Positions 17,754 through 26,597 are shown, counted from the first letter of the stretch. The stretch is DNA of 64,000 nucleotides from JAFGUB01 sp050305515 (GCA_050305515.1 JBNLFL010000014.1:62001-126000), one strand, 5' to 3'. Notes: generated by a model not told the origin, from the sequence alone. Numbers and translations are program-made.

Positions 17754-17788
17754 GCATACCCGATGCGCTGCGTGCGTGTCGGGCATAA
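17754..17788. other. Imperfect hairpin between nspC and the cyclase gene
   Basis: GCATACCCGA (17754-17763) and TCGGGCATAA (17779-17788) form an 8-9 bp stem with one mismatch and a GC-rich 15-base loop. There is no following T run, and the ribosome binding site AAGGA overlaps the 3' arm, so it could be a weak terminator for nspC or a translation-controlling leader. Confidence 0.35.
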
Positions 17789-17797
17789 GGAACCGAA

Positions 17798-19429
17798 ATG
17801 AGCTCTCAGACGCGACGTCTGAATATGACGCTTTTTTTAACGCTTCTACTCCCGATTCTTCTGGGAGTGCTTCTGAATACCTACTCCAGTTTTACGCTTG
17901 TTTCGATTCCGCTGCACTCGTTTCTTGAAGCTACAGGGGCATTTGCAGCCATAAGTATGGCCATCATCGTTTTCATGATGTACAAACCTGGCACGTATGA
18001 GACAATGTACCGTGCATCGTTTGCGCTGATTGTCATGGGAGTCTTTGACGGCTTCCATGCCATGGTCTATCCGGGGCAGGTTTTTGTGTGGCTGCACTCC
18101 GTCGCCGTTTTTTCTGGCGGTATCTTCTTTTCACTGGTCTGGTTTTCGAAACGCTGCTGTGACAATACGAATTATCGGCTGGTGCCTGTGCTGCTTTTTG
18201 TGGGGACCGTTATCATCGCTTTGGTGAGCATCAATTATCCGCAGATGCTGCCAGAAATGCTGGATGAATCAAAACAGTTTACGATGGCAGCCGATATGCT
18301 CAACATTACCGGCGGACTGTTTTTTATGGTCGCAGCACTCTATTTCATAAAAGAGTATCGGAAGCATGGCCATTTTGATGATCTGCTCTTTGCCGGACAT
18401 ACCTTGCTTTTCGGTACCTCCGGGCTACTCTTTTTTTATTCGAGTATCTGGGACGCCCAGTGGTGGCTTTGGCATGTGTTGCGCTTTATAGCGTATATGA
18501 TCGCGCTTTATTACATGATTGAACTCTTTTTTGTCAACATGCGTATGCTCGATCGTGCGCAAAAGAAGCTTCAGTGGCAAAAAGAGCAGCTCGAACATAC
18601 GCTGGAGATCGTTGATCTGTATGTCATTACCTCCTCAACGGATATCAGGGGAACGATTACGAAAGCGAGTACGGCATTTTGTCAGATATCAGGCTATTCC
18701 AAAGAGGAGCTGATCGGGCGAAAGCACAATCTGCTGCGCCATCCGGATATGCCGACATCGCTTTATGACGAGGTGTGGCGTGATCTCAAAGCGGGAAAGG
18801 TATGGCGCGGCGAAATCAAGAACCGACGTAAGGACGGGAGCAGCTACTGGGTGTTTTCGACCATATCACCGCAGTTTAATGAAGCACACAGAATTGTCGG
18901 ATATACCTCTATCCGCGAAGACATCACCGATAAAAAAAGAGTCGAGGAGCTCTCCCTGACCGATCCGCTCACATTGTTGGCCAACCGCAGACGTTTGGAT
19001 ATGGCGATTCAGAATGAACTTTCGCGCGCACAGCGCTACGGCAAACCCCTTTCCCTGATTATGGCCGATATCGACCATTTTAAACGTATTAATGACAGTT
19101 GCGGCCATGATGCGGGTGATCTGGTTCTGTGCAATTTTGCGTCGATTCTGCGGGAGAAAATCCGCCAAAACGATATTGCGGGACGCTGGGGCGGAGAAGA
19201 GTTTTTGATTGTGTTGCCGGAAACAACGCTTGATGACGCCGTATATTTGGCAGAAAAGCTGCGTGTTGAAGCACTCTCGCAGAACTATGAAGGAGTGTCA
19301 TGGCAGGTGAGTGCCAGCTTTGGTGTCAGCACTTTTAAAGGCGATTCTCAGCAGGAGTTGATCCGCCGTGCCGATGATGCGCTTTACCGGGCCAAAAACG
19401 AAGGGCGAAACCGCGTCTGTTCGTTTTAG
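17798..19429 (+). CDS. Membrane PAS-GGDEF diguanylate cyclase
   Basis: A 543-residue inner-membrane protein. Residues about 10-250 hold seven or eight hydrophobic segments of the MASE type. A PAS domain (about 270-385) includes FCQISGYSKEELIGRKHN and a PAC segment ending IREDITDKKRVEEL. The GGDEF domain (about 392-540) has an intact GGEEF active site (RWGGEEFLIVLP), DIDHFKRIND and a product-inhibition RxxD (RQND) five residues before it, so it should make c-di-GMP with feedback control. Its 3' end overlaps that of the convergent PilZ gene by 4 bases, pairing a producer with a receptor. Confidence 0.94.
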   Translation: MSSQTRRLNMTLFLTLLLPILLGVLLNTYSSFTLVSIPLHSFLEATGAFAAISMAIIVFMMYKPGTYETMYRASFALIVMGVFDGFHAMVYPGQVFVWLHSVAVFSGGIFFSLVWFSKRCCDNTNYRLVPVLLFVGTVIIALVSINYPQMLPEMLDESKQFTMAADMLNITGGLFFMVAALYFIKEYRKHGHFDDLLFAGHTLLFGTSGLLFFYSSIWDAQWWLWHVLRFIAYMIALYYMIELFFVNMRMLDRAQKKLQWQKEQLEHTLEIVDLYVITSSTDIRGTITKASTAFCQISGYSKEELIGRKHNLLRHPDMPTSLYDEVWRDLKAGKVWRGEIKNRRKDGSSYWVFSTISPQFNEAHRIVGYTSIREDITDKKRVEELSLTDPLTLLANRRRLDMAIQNELSRAQRYGKPLSLIMADIDHFKRINDSCGHDAGDLVLCNFASILREKIRQNDIAGRWGGEEFLIVLPETTLDDAVYLAEKLRVEALSQNYEGVSWQVSASFGVSTFKGDSQQELIRRADDALYRAKNEGRNRVCSF

Positions 19430-20511
19430 CTCCACTGCTTGAGATTCTGAATGATCTCCTGTTCGCGGCGTTTGATGTAGCGTCCGATCAGCGTCTCCTG
19501 AGAGGGGCGCAGATGAAGCCGGATATGAAACTTGTCACTGCTTTCAAAGCGTGAGACATGTATCAGCTGGCCGCTTAGTTCAATATCTTTTCCAAAAAGC
19601 CGTTCGGGTACCTCCAGCGTGATGGCTGCGTTCTCTTCCAGATTGATCTGACGCGAGGAGATGAGTGCGACACCGCCGAGAGAGATATCGAAAAGCTGCA
19701 TTTTGAAATGCTGCGATGCACTGCGGACGATAACTGAAACAGGCGTATCGGCTTGAACGCGAACGCTCTGTCGCTGGTAGAGTCCATCTTTTAGCAGATG
19801 GAACTCATGGAGTTCGAGCAGGGTATGCCCCTTGTATTTGACCGGTTTGATGCGGGCGAAAAGATCGTTTTCCACCGGACCGGTCCCCAGGATGTAGATG
19901 CTCTGCTGAAAACGTGCGGCAGCTTCCTGGATGGGATGGACTTTTAAATAAACGCGCTGTTCGCTGGTGTGGACGACCAGGGCCATATACTGAATGGGGA
20001 CACCCTGATAGGTATTGAAAACGGTGATCTTCGCCCCTTTGACCCTGACCTGCTCAAGATTTTCAATGGCGTGCTCTTCGGGCGTAAGGTAAAGTGGCTC
20101 GTTGATCGGTGTGTATTGAAGCGTCTGGCTCCAATCAATAAAGTGCTCAATGGCACTGTTAAGACGGCTAATACGCCTCCATCCAAGCCGTTGACCGTAA
20201 AACGATTTGACGTAGTGGTTCAGCACGACATAAAAATAGTTCGAGAGGACGGTTTCAAGAGTATGAGGCGGTTCAATACGGCTTTGAATTTGGGAAAGCG
20301 TCATGCGGAGATGCTGTTCCTGGCCCATGAAGAGCGCTTCAAAAAGGGAACGCGAGAGTGCTGTCAGATCGGAAGAGGGTGTCGTGAGCAGGGCGCTTTT
20401 GGCATGATGAACAAACGCTTTGATAAAGGTCTCTTCATAAAGAGCAATATCAAAATGGGCATGTGAAAGGGAAGAAAACGTGGTGAGAAATCCGAGATCG
20501 TCTTTATTCAT
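19426..20511 (-). CDS. PilZ-domain protein
   Basis: A 361-residue cytosolic protein. The C-terminal PilZ domain (about 235-350) has the c-di-GMP-binding RxxxR in RQSVRVQ and D-x-S-x-x-G in DISLGGVAL. The N-terminal 220 residues are helical, then a YcgR-like beta region; no named domain is recognised there. It would respond to c-di-GMP made by the convergent cyclase. No Shine-Dalgarno sequence precedes the ATG; instead a perfect 10-bp hairpin (20518-20540) sits 6 bases upstream, between it and the htrA stop, so its translation may depend on that structure or on read-through from htrA. Confidence 0.88.
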   Translation of the reverse strand: MNKDDLGFLTTFSSLSHAHFDIALYEETFIKAFVHHAKSALLTTPSSDLTALSRSLFEALFMGQEQHLRMTLSQIQSRIEPPHTLETVLSNYFYVVLNHYVKSFYGQRLGWRRISRLNSAIEHFIDWSQTLQYTPINEPLYLTPEEHAIENLEQVRVKGAKITVFNTYQGVPIQYMALVVHTSEQRVYLKVHPIQEAAARFQQSIYILGTGPVENDLFARIKPVKYKGHTLLELHEFHLLKDGLYQRQSVRVQADTPVSVIVRSASQHFKMQLFDISLGGVALISSRQINLEENAAITLEVPERLFGKDIELSGQLIHVSRFESSDKFHIRLHLRPSQETLIGRYIKRREQEIIQNLKQWS

Positions 20512-20517
20512 GCAGTA

Positions 20518-20540
20518 CTATAAGCTCAGCGAGCTTATAG
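20518..20540. other. Perfect 10-bp inverted repeat with 3-base loop
   Basis: CTATAAGCTC-AGC-GAGCTTATAG fills the gap between the htrA stop and the PilZ start (both minus strand). No T run follows on the minus strand, so it is not a classical intrinsic terminator; it could block 3' degradation of htrA mRNA or control PilZ translation. Confidence 0.7.
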
Positions 20541-20541
20541 A

Positions 20542-21927
20542 CTACTTCAAAACAGTGACAAAAATGCGTCCGTCGCGATTGATATAGACCCGTTTATAAA
20601 CATCTTTGAAGCTTCCAAGCGCCTTTCTCAGACCGTTCATGTCGGTGATGGGCATATCCTCGATCTGGACAATGATGTCGCCGCTCTGGAGGTTTTGCGA
20701 TGCCGCTTTGGAACCGGGTTTTATTTTGCTGATGAGCACCCCTTCGACACCTGAGGGAATTTTATATTTGTAACGGTTGGTATCGTTAAGCGGTTCGAGT
20801 GTCAATCCGCCAAGCAGGTTGCCGTTGCCTTCTCCGCCGAGATCCGCATTGCCCAGAGTGATTTGCGCCGTACGCACTTTCTTGTTGCGTTCGTAGGTGA
20901 TGGTTGCTTTGGAATTGGGCTGGTACATGCCGATGGCATTTTTAAGATCAGAGGCACTTTTGACTTTTTTGCCGTCAACTTCGATGATGAGGTCGCCGCG
21001 CATTAATCCCGCTTTTTCCGCCGGAGTCCCTTCGGTGACGTCAAGCAGCATGGCTCCCTCTTCATGGTCATACAGCTCTTTGAGCTCTTTGGTCAGATTG
21101 CCGATGCTCACACCCAGATAGCCGCGCTCGACGCTTCCCGTTTCAATGAGGCGTTTGGCAATATCTTTGGCCATATCCACCTCAATGGCAAAACCGATAC
21201 CGTTGTTGCCGCCGCTGCGGGTAATGATGGCGGAGTTGATGCCGATAAGCGCGCCGCGGCTGTCAACCAGTGCGCCGCCGGAGTTTCCGGGGTTAATGGA
21301 AGCATCGGTCTGGATGAAGTTTTCATACTCGTTGATACCCACGCTGTTTTTATGCTGTGCGGAGATGATTCCCTGGGTCACGCTCTGCCCGACACCAAAA
21401 GGGTTGCCGATGGCAAAAACGACGTCGCCGACCTTGAGGTTACTTGAAGTTCCCATCATAATTGGTTTAAGATCTTTGGCATCGATTTTGATGATAGCGA
21501 GGTCGGATTTGGGATCAAGCCCGATCACTTCGGCGTCATACTCTTTGTCACTCTCGGGAAGGGTGACGACAATGCTGCTGGCATCTTCGACGACATGATT
21601 GTTCGTCAGGATGTAGCCGTCGGTTGAAATAATGACGCCCGAACCCAGTGCGTGACGCTTGGGAGGACGCTGCAGGCGAAACTGCTGTCCGAAGAACTGT
21701 TCAAAAAGCGGATTGACCTGATCGACCATTTTATCGACACTGTCCTGTGTCGTGGCAATGTGGACTATGGAGTGCGTGGTGTTTTTAATGGCGTCGTTGT
21801 AAGAGAGAATGGCGCCTTTTTCATTAGGCATGATACGTGTTTTGACTTCGGGTGCTTCATTGAAGGTAATTGAGGCGCCCATCAGCGAGAATGAGAGGAT
21901 TGTAGTGACTAATAGTGCTGTTTTCAT
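20542..21927 (-). CDS. Periplasmic HtrA/DegQ-family serine protease
   Basis: A 461-residue Do-family protease/chaperone. A signal peptide (about 1-18) is followed by the trypsin-like domain with the triad His in LTNNHVV, Asp in KSDLAII and Ser in PGNSGGAL. Two PDZ domains follow (about 265-355 and 370-460), starting at RGYLGV and including AGLMRGDLI and SGDIIVQI. It degrades or refolds misfolded envelope proteins; in Helicobacter and Campylobacter the enzyme is also secreted. It is transcribed ahead of the PilZ gene and divergent from the chemoreceptor, with a 200-base control region. Confidence 0.96.
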   Translation of the reverse strand: MKTALLVTTILSFSLMGASITFNEAPEVKTRIMPNEKGAILSYNDAIKNTTHSIVHIATTQDSVDKMVDQVNPLFEQFFGQQFRLQRPPKRHALGSGVIISTDGYILTNNHVVEDASSIVVTLPESDKEYDAEVIGLDPKSDLAIIKIDAKDLKPIMMGTSSNLKVGDVVFAIGNPFGVGQSVTQGIISAQHKNSVGINEYENFIQTDASINPGNSGGALVDSRGALIGINSAIITRSGGNNGIGFAIEVDMAKDIAKRLIETGSVERGYLGVSIGNLTKELKELYDHEEGAMLLDVTEGTPAEKAGLMRGDLIIEVDGKKVKSASDLKNAIGMYQPNSKATITYERNKKVRTAQITLGNADLGGEGNGNLLGGLTLEPLNDTNRYKYKIPSGVEGVLISKIKPGSKAASQNLQSGDIIVQIEDMPITDMNGLRKALGSFKDVYKRVYINRDGRIFVTVLK

Positions 21928-22024
21928 TCGGGTTCCTTTTTAAATAAGATAGATCGCCGAAAGTATAAAAGCTACAGGTAAACGCTGACTTAATCGCATC
22001 CCTAGAATTTATTCAATCTTATAT

Positions 22025-22040
22025 ATCACATGAATGTGAT
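22025..22040. promoter_or_regulatory. Inverted repeat in the htrA/chemoreceptor control region
   Basis: ATCACAT-GA-ATGTGAT is a perfect 7-bp inverted repeat 88 bases before the chemoreceptor ATG and about 100 bases before htrA. It looks like a dimeric regulator site. The half-site order (TCACA then TGTGA) is opposite to the Crp consensus. The remaining intergenic DNA is A+T-rich with no further gene. Confidence 0.45.
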
Positions 22041-22127
22041 GATGTGCACTAACATATAAACACCGGCTTAATCATACTGTCAGAATAAATGTTGGATAAT
22101 GCATCATTATAGAAAAAGAGGTGGGTT

Positions 22128-23225
22128 ATGGGGTTTTTTTCTGACAGAGGCGATCGGCTTGAAGCTGAAAATCGTGAACTGGTAAAAAAAGTTGCTGCAC
22201 TGGAACTTCGCAATCATGAATTGGAAGAGCAATTGCAAAAAAAAGAGTCGGAAGCGCTGTTAAAAGTCAATAATGACGATCAGCATCGTATTGAGCTGGC
22301 CTTGTATGAAAACGAACAGACGGTAAAAGGGTTGCAGACGATTCAGGGGAACCTTTCCGCCGCTGTAAATGATTCAAAAGACATTGCCGAGGGCATCGAA
22401 GCCGCCATCGAAACCTCCCGAGCTTCCTACACTGAAATCGAGAGTATTTCAGAAGCTTCCAATATGCTTGATCAGACTTCCGCCGCTTCGATGGAGTCAG
22501 TCAATGCACTCTCCGAGCGTGCCAGCGAAATCAATAATATCATCACGCTCATCAAAGACATCGCCGAACAGACCAACCTGCTGGCACTCAATGCTGCCAT
22601 TGAAGCCGCACGCGCGGGTGAACACGGCCGTGGTTTTGCCGTCGTTGCCGATGAGGTTCGAAAGCTTGCGGACCGTACCCAAAAGGCGATTGGCGAAATT
22701 TCCATTGTCATCAAGTCGATCCAGCAGGAGACGCATGATATGATCGAAAAGTCCGATACGATGAATGAGAGTATCAGCGCCATGATCAGCAATATTGCGT
22801 CGTTGCAGGAGTTTATTGACCAGAGCGTCGATCAGAGCAATTCCATGAGTACGGCCGTTGTCCACATGCGTGACCACATGTTTGTGACGCTTGCCAAGGT
22901 GGACCATGTCATCTGGAAAGTCAATACCTATTTAAGTATTTTCAAAAACGCGCCGGCATTCAATTTTGTTGACCACCATAACTGCCGTCTCGGTAAATGG
23001 TATGAGAGTGGTGAGGGGCATGAACGCTTTTCCAAGACTCCAAGCTACAGCAAGATTCTTGCACCGCATCAAAAAGTGCACGATTCAACCCATAAAATCT
23101 TTGATAATTTCAGCGAAGACCGTACCCACTGTTCCGAGATTATTAAATTTGTTCACGAGATGGAAGCGGGCAGCAACGAGATATTCAAACTGCTTGATAC
23201 GATCCTTGTCGAGAAAAACCGATAG
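22128..23225 (+). CDS. Cytosolic chemoreceptor with C-terminal zinc-binding CZB domain (TlpD-like)
   Basis: A 365-residue soluble methyl-accepting protein with no membrane helix. A coiled coil (about 10-60) leads to the signalling hairpin containing DIAEQTNLLALNAAIEAARAGEHGRGFAVV (about 143-172; the contact tip). The C-terminus (about 260-350) is a CZB domain with the ligand pattern His in DHVIWK, Cys in NCRLGKW, and HxxxH in PHQKVH. The same architecture defines H. pylori TlpD, a cytosolic energy/oxidative-stress receptor; by family, zinc-bound Cys would sense oxidants such as HOCl. It overlaps the convergent pdxA by 41 bases at the 3' end. Confidence 0.93.
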   Translation: MGFFSDRGDRLEAENRELVKKVAALELRNHELEEQLQKKESEALLKVNNDDQHRIELALYENEQTVKGLQTIQGNLSAAVNDSKDIAEGIEAAIETSRASYTEIESISEASNMLDQTSAASMESVNALSERASEINNIITLIKDIAEQTNLLALNAAIEAARAGEHGRGFAVVADEVRKLADRTQKAIGEISIVIKSIQQETHDMIEKSDTMNESISAMISNIASLQEFIDQSVDQSNSMSTAVVHMRDHMFVTLAKVDHVIWKVNTYLSIFKNAPAFNFVDHHNCRLGKWYESGEGHERFSKTPSYSKILAPHQKVHDSTHKIFDNFSEDRTHCSEIIKFVHEMEAGSNEIFKLLDTILVEKNR

Positions 23226-24126
23226 CCGCCGTTATCGCATTGCGGTAGCTTAGCGTCCCGGCACGGTTTTGGTAGGCAATGTCAAATGCCGTACCGTGAT
23301 CGACCGATGTGCGCACAATGGGCAGATTCAGCGAGACGTTGATGCCCTCTTCAAAATAGAGTGCCTTAAGCGGGGCAAGCCCCTGATCGTGGTACATGGC
23401 AATGTAATAGCGGTACTGCGCCCTGACATGCGGGGTAAAGGCCGTATCGGGAACCATCGGCCCAATAAAGACCTCACGTCCGAGCGTGCTGTTGGCTGCT
23501 GCAATTGCGGCACGAATGTGGCGCTCTTCATCTCCCAAAACCCCGTTATCTCCGGCATGCGGATTCAGACCCAGCACGGCGACTTTCTCCGCTTTGGTAG
23601 CCGCATGAAAATCATTCAAAAAACGCAGCAGATCGGACGTAGTGATTTTTGATGCCACCTCACGCAGCGGCAGGTGCTCGGTAAAGAGTGCCACATACAT
23701 CGCTTCGCATCCGAGCATCATGATGGCCTCGCGTTTGAAATGTTCGCGCAGCAGATCGGTATGGCCTACATAGTGCAGCCCCGCTTTGGACCACGCCTCC
23801 TTGTGGATGGGGAGCGTGACGACGGCATCGGCTTTAGAGTTTTCGCAGAGTGTCACGGCTTTCATAAAAGAGGCATAGCTGTATCGGCCGCTTTGCGCCG
23901 AGACGACACCCGGTTCAAGCGTGAAATCATCGCTTACATGTACGGTCTCAAAATCATCGGGAATGCTTACATGTAAAAGCGCGGCAGCGTGTTTGAGCAT
24001 GCTGCGGTCAACACAGTAGAGCGGCTTACATGTAAGCGAAATCTCCGCATGGGACTTGAGGGCAATTTCGGCACCGACGCCGTTCAAATCGCCGATGCTG
24101 ATGGCAATAACGGGTTTAGCGGACAC
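23185..24126 (-). CDS. pdxA: 4-hydroxythreonine-4-phosphate dehydrogenase
   Basis: A 313-residue enzyme of vitamin B6 synthesis (DXP-dependent route), giving the aminoacetone phosphate that PdxJ condenses. Signatures seen are ISIGDLNGVGAEI at the start, VTLPIHKEAWSKAG, YVGHTDLL, NPHAGDNGVLGDEE and MYHDQGLAPLKAL near the metal site. It overlaps pdxJ by 11 bases, so both B6 enzymes are coupled. Three copies or near-copies of the iterated palindrome lie within 102 bases near its start (23934 near, 23967 exact, 24026 exact), an unusual density. Confidence 0.96.
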   Translation of the reverse strand: MSAKPVIAISIGDLNGVGAEIALKSHAEISLTCKPLYCVDRSMLKHAAALLHVSIPDDFETVHVSDDFTLEPGVVSAQSGRYSYASFMKAVTLCENSKADAVVTLPIHKEAWSKAGLHYVGHTDLLREHFKREAIMMLGCEAMYVALFTEHLPLREVASKITTSDLLRFLNDFHAATKAEKVAVLGLNPHAGDNGVLGDEERHIRAAIAAANSTLGREVFIGPMVPDTAFTPHVRAQYRYYIAMYHDQGLAPLKALYFEEGINVSLNLPIVRTSVDHGTAFDIAYQNRAGTLSYRNAITAAIGFSRQGSYQAV

Positions 24127-24910
24127 ACAGCGCCTTCATGGAACGTACGGCTTCTCCAAGGCCCGTAAAGACGGAACGGGCGATGATGCTCTGGCCTATG
24201 TTGAGCTCTTCTATCGCTTCAATCGCCGCTATGGGAGCGACGTTTTGATAATTGAGCCCGTGTCCCGCGGCAACGCGCAGACCGATGGAGCGGGCATGCT
24301 CTGCCGCTTTTCTGTGCGTTTCAATCTCTTTGGCAAGCATTGCTTCAAGCTCTTTTCGCGGCAGGTCGAGTTCCTTGATGGCGTGATGGCTGTAGGGAAG
24401 GGCGGAGTGGAGCATCGCGTAGATGTTGGCGTAATGTCCGGTGTGGAGTTCGACCATATCGGCACCGAGCTGTTTGGAGAGCGATATGGTCTCAAGATCG
24501 GGGTCGATAAAGAGCGATACGGGAATCTCAGAGAGCGTGAGCCGTTCAATACTGATGTCAAGCGCAAAACGCTGCCCCCTGACGTCAAGCCCGCCTTCGG
24601 TCGTGACCTCTTCGCGTTTTTCCGGAACCAGCGTGGCACGGTGCGGACGCAGACCGCAGACAATGTCAATGATGCCCGCATCGATGGCACATTCAAGGTT
24701 GACCGGAAGGCGGGAGCTCTCGATGATGCGCTGTGCGTCATGATCCTGAATATGACGGCGGTCTTCGCGCAGGTGAATGGTGATCTGGTCGGCTCCGTTT
24801 TGGGCGCAGATTTCAAGTGCCATCACAGGGTCGGGGTCATTGATCTTTCTGGCTTCGCGCAATACGGCGATGTGGTCGATGTTGACGCCGAGCATAAGAG
24901 AAGGGGACAT
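24116..24910 (-). CDS. pdxJ: Pyridoxine 5'-phosphate synthase
   Basis: A 264-residue TIM-barrel enzyme that condenses 1-deoxyxylulose 5-phosphate with 3-amino-2-oxopropyl phosphate. Diagnostic sequence includes LGVNIDHIAVLREAR at the N-terminus, GADQITIHLREDRRHI, VNLECA, SLFIDPD, ELHTGHYA and VAAGHGLNYQNV. It is the first gene of the pdxJ-pdxA pair, with a 111-base upstream gap to the divergent DUF3995 gene. Confidence 0.97.
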   Translation of the reverse strand: MSPSLMLGVNIDHIAVLREARKINDPDPVMALEICAQNGADQITIHLREDRRHIQDHDAQRIIESSRLPVNLECAIDAGIIDIVCGLRPHRATLVPEKREEVTTEGGLDVRGQRFALDISIERLTLSEIPVSLFIDPDLETISLSKQLGADMVELHTGHYANIYAMLHSALPYSHHAIKELDLPRKELEAMLAKEIETHRKAAEHARSIGLRVAAGHGLNYQNVAPIAAIEAIEELNIGQSIIARSVFTGLGEAVRSMKALCVR

Positions 24911-25021
24911 GAGAGTTCCTTTTCGAAGTTTGAAAGAGAATTATAACGCAGCGGCTTTCAAACGATCTTATAGGGTTTATAGAGAGTTCATTGTATATTT
25001 AGTCTCACAAAGGAAAAACAG

Positions 25022-25435
25022 ATGCAACTACTGGGCTGGAGCGTCATAATCATTATGACACTCATCGCAATCTTTCATTTTTACTGGGCTTTTGGCGGCA
25101 CGCTCGGGATGGACAAAGCGCTTCCGACCACGCCCGAAGGCACGCGGCTTTTAAACCCCTCAAAAGGGTTAACTTTTATGGTGGGCATTATGGCAGCCGT
25201 CTTTGCTTTTGTCGCCTGCCAGCTCTCCTGCTACGATGATCCGGCCCAATGGTATCGCTACATCAGCTGGGTGGTCAGTGCATTATTTTTGCTGCGCAGC
25301 ATCGGGGACTTTTCTATGGTCGGTTTTTTCCGGAAGATCACTACGACGCCGTTTGCTACATACGACAGGCTTTTTTACGTACCGTTATGCCTCTATCTGG
25401 CCTGCGCCTATGCATTTCTGGCTTATAACGTATAG
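25022..25435 (+). CDS. DUF3995 membrane protein
   Basis: A 137-residue inner-membrane protein with four predicted helices (about 4-22, 50-70, 85-105, 115-135). The sequence AIFHFYWAFGG near the start and the loop LLNPSKGLT match the DUF3995 family, whose function is unknown. AAAGGA precedes the ATG. It lies 12 bases before the acetyltransferase gene, which may share its transcript. Confidence 0.85.
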   Translation: MQLLGWSVIIIMTLIAIFHFYWAFGGTLGMDKALPTTPEGTRLLNPSKGLTFMVGIMAAVFAFVACQLSCYDDPAQWYRYISWVVSALFLLRSIGDFSMVGFFRKITTTPFATYDRLFYVPLCLYLACAYAFLAYNV

Positions 25436-25447
25436 GTTGAATAAATT

Positions 25448-25897
25448 ATGGATACGAAAATGAAACTGCAATGGATTTATGAGTGCGACGGTGTCAGTTG
25501 GGAAGCACTTTCGCACCTCTACAAAATAGCGCCGCTTGGCAATAAAAACCCCGAAGATTTAAAAACGGTCTTTACAAACAGCAGGTACAGATGTTTTGTC
25601 TATGACGATGATAAAATAGTCGGCGTCGGCAGGGCGCTGGCAGATGGTGTGGATTGCTCCTACATTTGTGACGTGGCGATTCACCCGGAGTATCAAGGGC
25701 AGGGTATCGGCAAAGCCATTGTCGAAAAACTGACGCAATTCAGTCAGGGGCACAATAAGATTATCCTCTACGCCAACCCCGGCAAAGAACTTTTCTACGC
25801 AAAGCTTGGGTTTGCAAAGATGAACACCGCAATGGCGATATTCAAAAATCAGGCTCAGGCGCTGGAGTGGGGATTGGTGAGCGAGATGGACGTTTAA
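25448..25897 (+). CDS. GNAT-family N-acetyltransferase
   Basis: A 149-residue acetyl-CoA-dependent transferase. The acetyl-CoA pyrophosphate loop is HPEYQGQGIGKAIV (Q/RxxGxG/A), preceded by the beta strand CSYICDVAI, and the C-terminal motif FYAKLGFAKM is typical of the fold. The acceptor substrate cannot be told from sequence. It marks the last ordinary gene before the A+T-rich defence island. Confidence 0.88.
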   Translation: MDTKMKLQWIYECDGVSWEALSHLYKIAPLGNKNPEDLKTVFTNSRYRCFVYDDDKIVGVGRALADGVDCSYICDVAIHPEYQGQGIGKAIVEKLTQFSQGHNKIILYANPGKELFYAKLGFAKMNTAMAIFKNQAQALEWGLVSEMDV

Positions 25898-25941
25898 TGA
25901 GCACAAATATAAGATTTAGAGGGTGTCCGCGCGAAATACAC

Positions 25942-25959
25942 TATAATACCTACATGTAA
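25942..25959 (+). promoter_or_regulatory. Promoter and near-palindrome of the toxin-antitoxin operon
   Basis: TATAAT at 25942-25947 is followed 2 bases later by CTACATGTAA (25950-25959), a one-mismatch copy of the iterated palindrome. The ribosome binding site AAAGGA (25965-25970) precedes the ATG at 25977. Antitoxins usually repress their own promoter by binding a palindrome at this place. Confidence 0.5.
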
Positions 25960-25976
25960 ATTTCAAAGGAAATATC

Positions 25977-26285
25977 ATGGTGAAATATGCGCAAAATGAA
26001 CTTTATTCCATCACAGACTTTACGAAACAAATTAGCAGTGCAGTGAATAGCATAAAAGAGCACTCCATTGAAAAAATAGGTATCCTCAAAAACAACAGAC
26101 TCGAAGCCGTTGTAATCTCTACCGACGAATACGAAAGACTCAAAGCTCTTGAAGAAGAGATGGAACTTGCAGAACATACGCAGATATATAATGCGGTGCA
26201 ACAACGAAAGGCAACACCTTTGTCTGAGTATGTCTCTATGGATGATATGGCTAAAAAATTTGATATAGATTTAGATAAACTCTAA
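25977..26285 (+). CDS. Antitoxin of the Phd/YefM or RelB type
   Basis: A 102-residue protein. The N-terminal half (SITDFTKQISSAVNSI ... IGILKNNRLEAVVISTDEYERL) follows the Phd/YefM fold: a helix, then the strand pattern ILKNNxxEAVVIS and the helix DEYERLKALEEE. The acidic C-terminal tail (SMDDMAKKFDIDLDKL) is the part that normally wraps the toxin. It would neutralise the downstream RelE-like toxin and repress the operon. The toxin gene starts 3 bases after its stop. Confidence 0.88.
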   Translation: MVKYAQNELYSITDFTKQISSAVNSIKEHSIEKIGILKNNRLEAVVISTDEYERLKALEEEMELAEHTQIYNAVQQRKATPLSEYVSMDDMAKKFDIDLDKL

Positions 26286-26288
26286 CCC

Positions 26289-26564
26289 ATGTACGAGATA
26301 AAGTACCATCCTCTGGTAGAAACAGATTTAAAGCAGCTAAACCATTCTGTAAGACTCGAAGTTTTTAAAAAACTCAAAAAGATTCAACAAACCCCAGAAC
26401 TTGGCAAACCTCTCGGTAACAAAAACAACATGAACCTAACCGGACTTTTTAAAGTGTATGTAGCAAAAAAACAAGTCCGGATCGTGTATGAAATTATTGA
26501 GAATATTGTAATTCTCCACTGCAATGGCTATGAAAAGGTTTTGGTTGAAGATGTCAATGTTTAA
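26289..26564 (+). CDS. RelE/ParE-family toxin
   Basis: A 91-residue protein of the RelE/ParE superfamily. Signatures are YHPLVETDLKQL at the N-terminus, LGKPLGNKNNMNLTGLFKVYV in the middle and the C-terminal strand VRIVYEIIENIVILHCNGY. RelE-type members cut mRNA in the ribosome A site and ParE-type members inhibit gyrase; the basic middle region with LTGLFKVYV favours the RelE side, but this is not decisive. It lies 33 bases before hsdR, so the pair may share a transcript with the restriction locus and help retain it. Confidence 0.88.
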   Translation: MYEIKYHPLVETDLKQLNHSVRLEVFKKLKKIQQTPELGKPLGNKNNMNLTGLFKVYVAKKQVRIVYEIIENIVILHCNGYEKVLVEDVNV

Positions 26565-26597
26565 TTATTGGAAGCAAAGAATCATCAGGAGCGGTAT

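Noticed and set aside
20518..20540. Hairpin as an intrinsic terminator of htrA
   Set aside because: The stem is perfect but no T run follows on the minus strand; kept only as a hairpin of unknown role.
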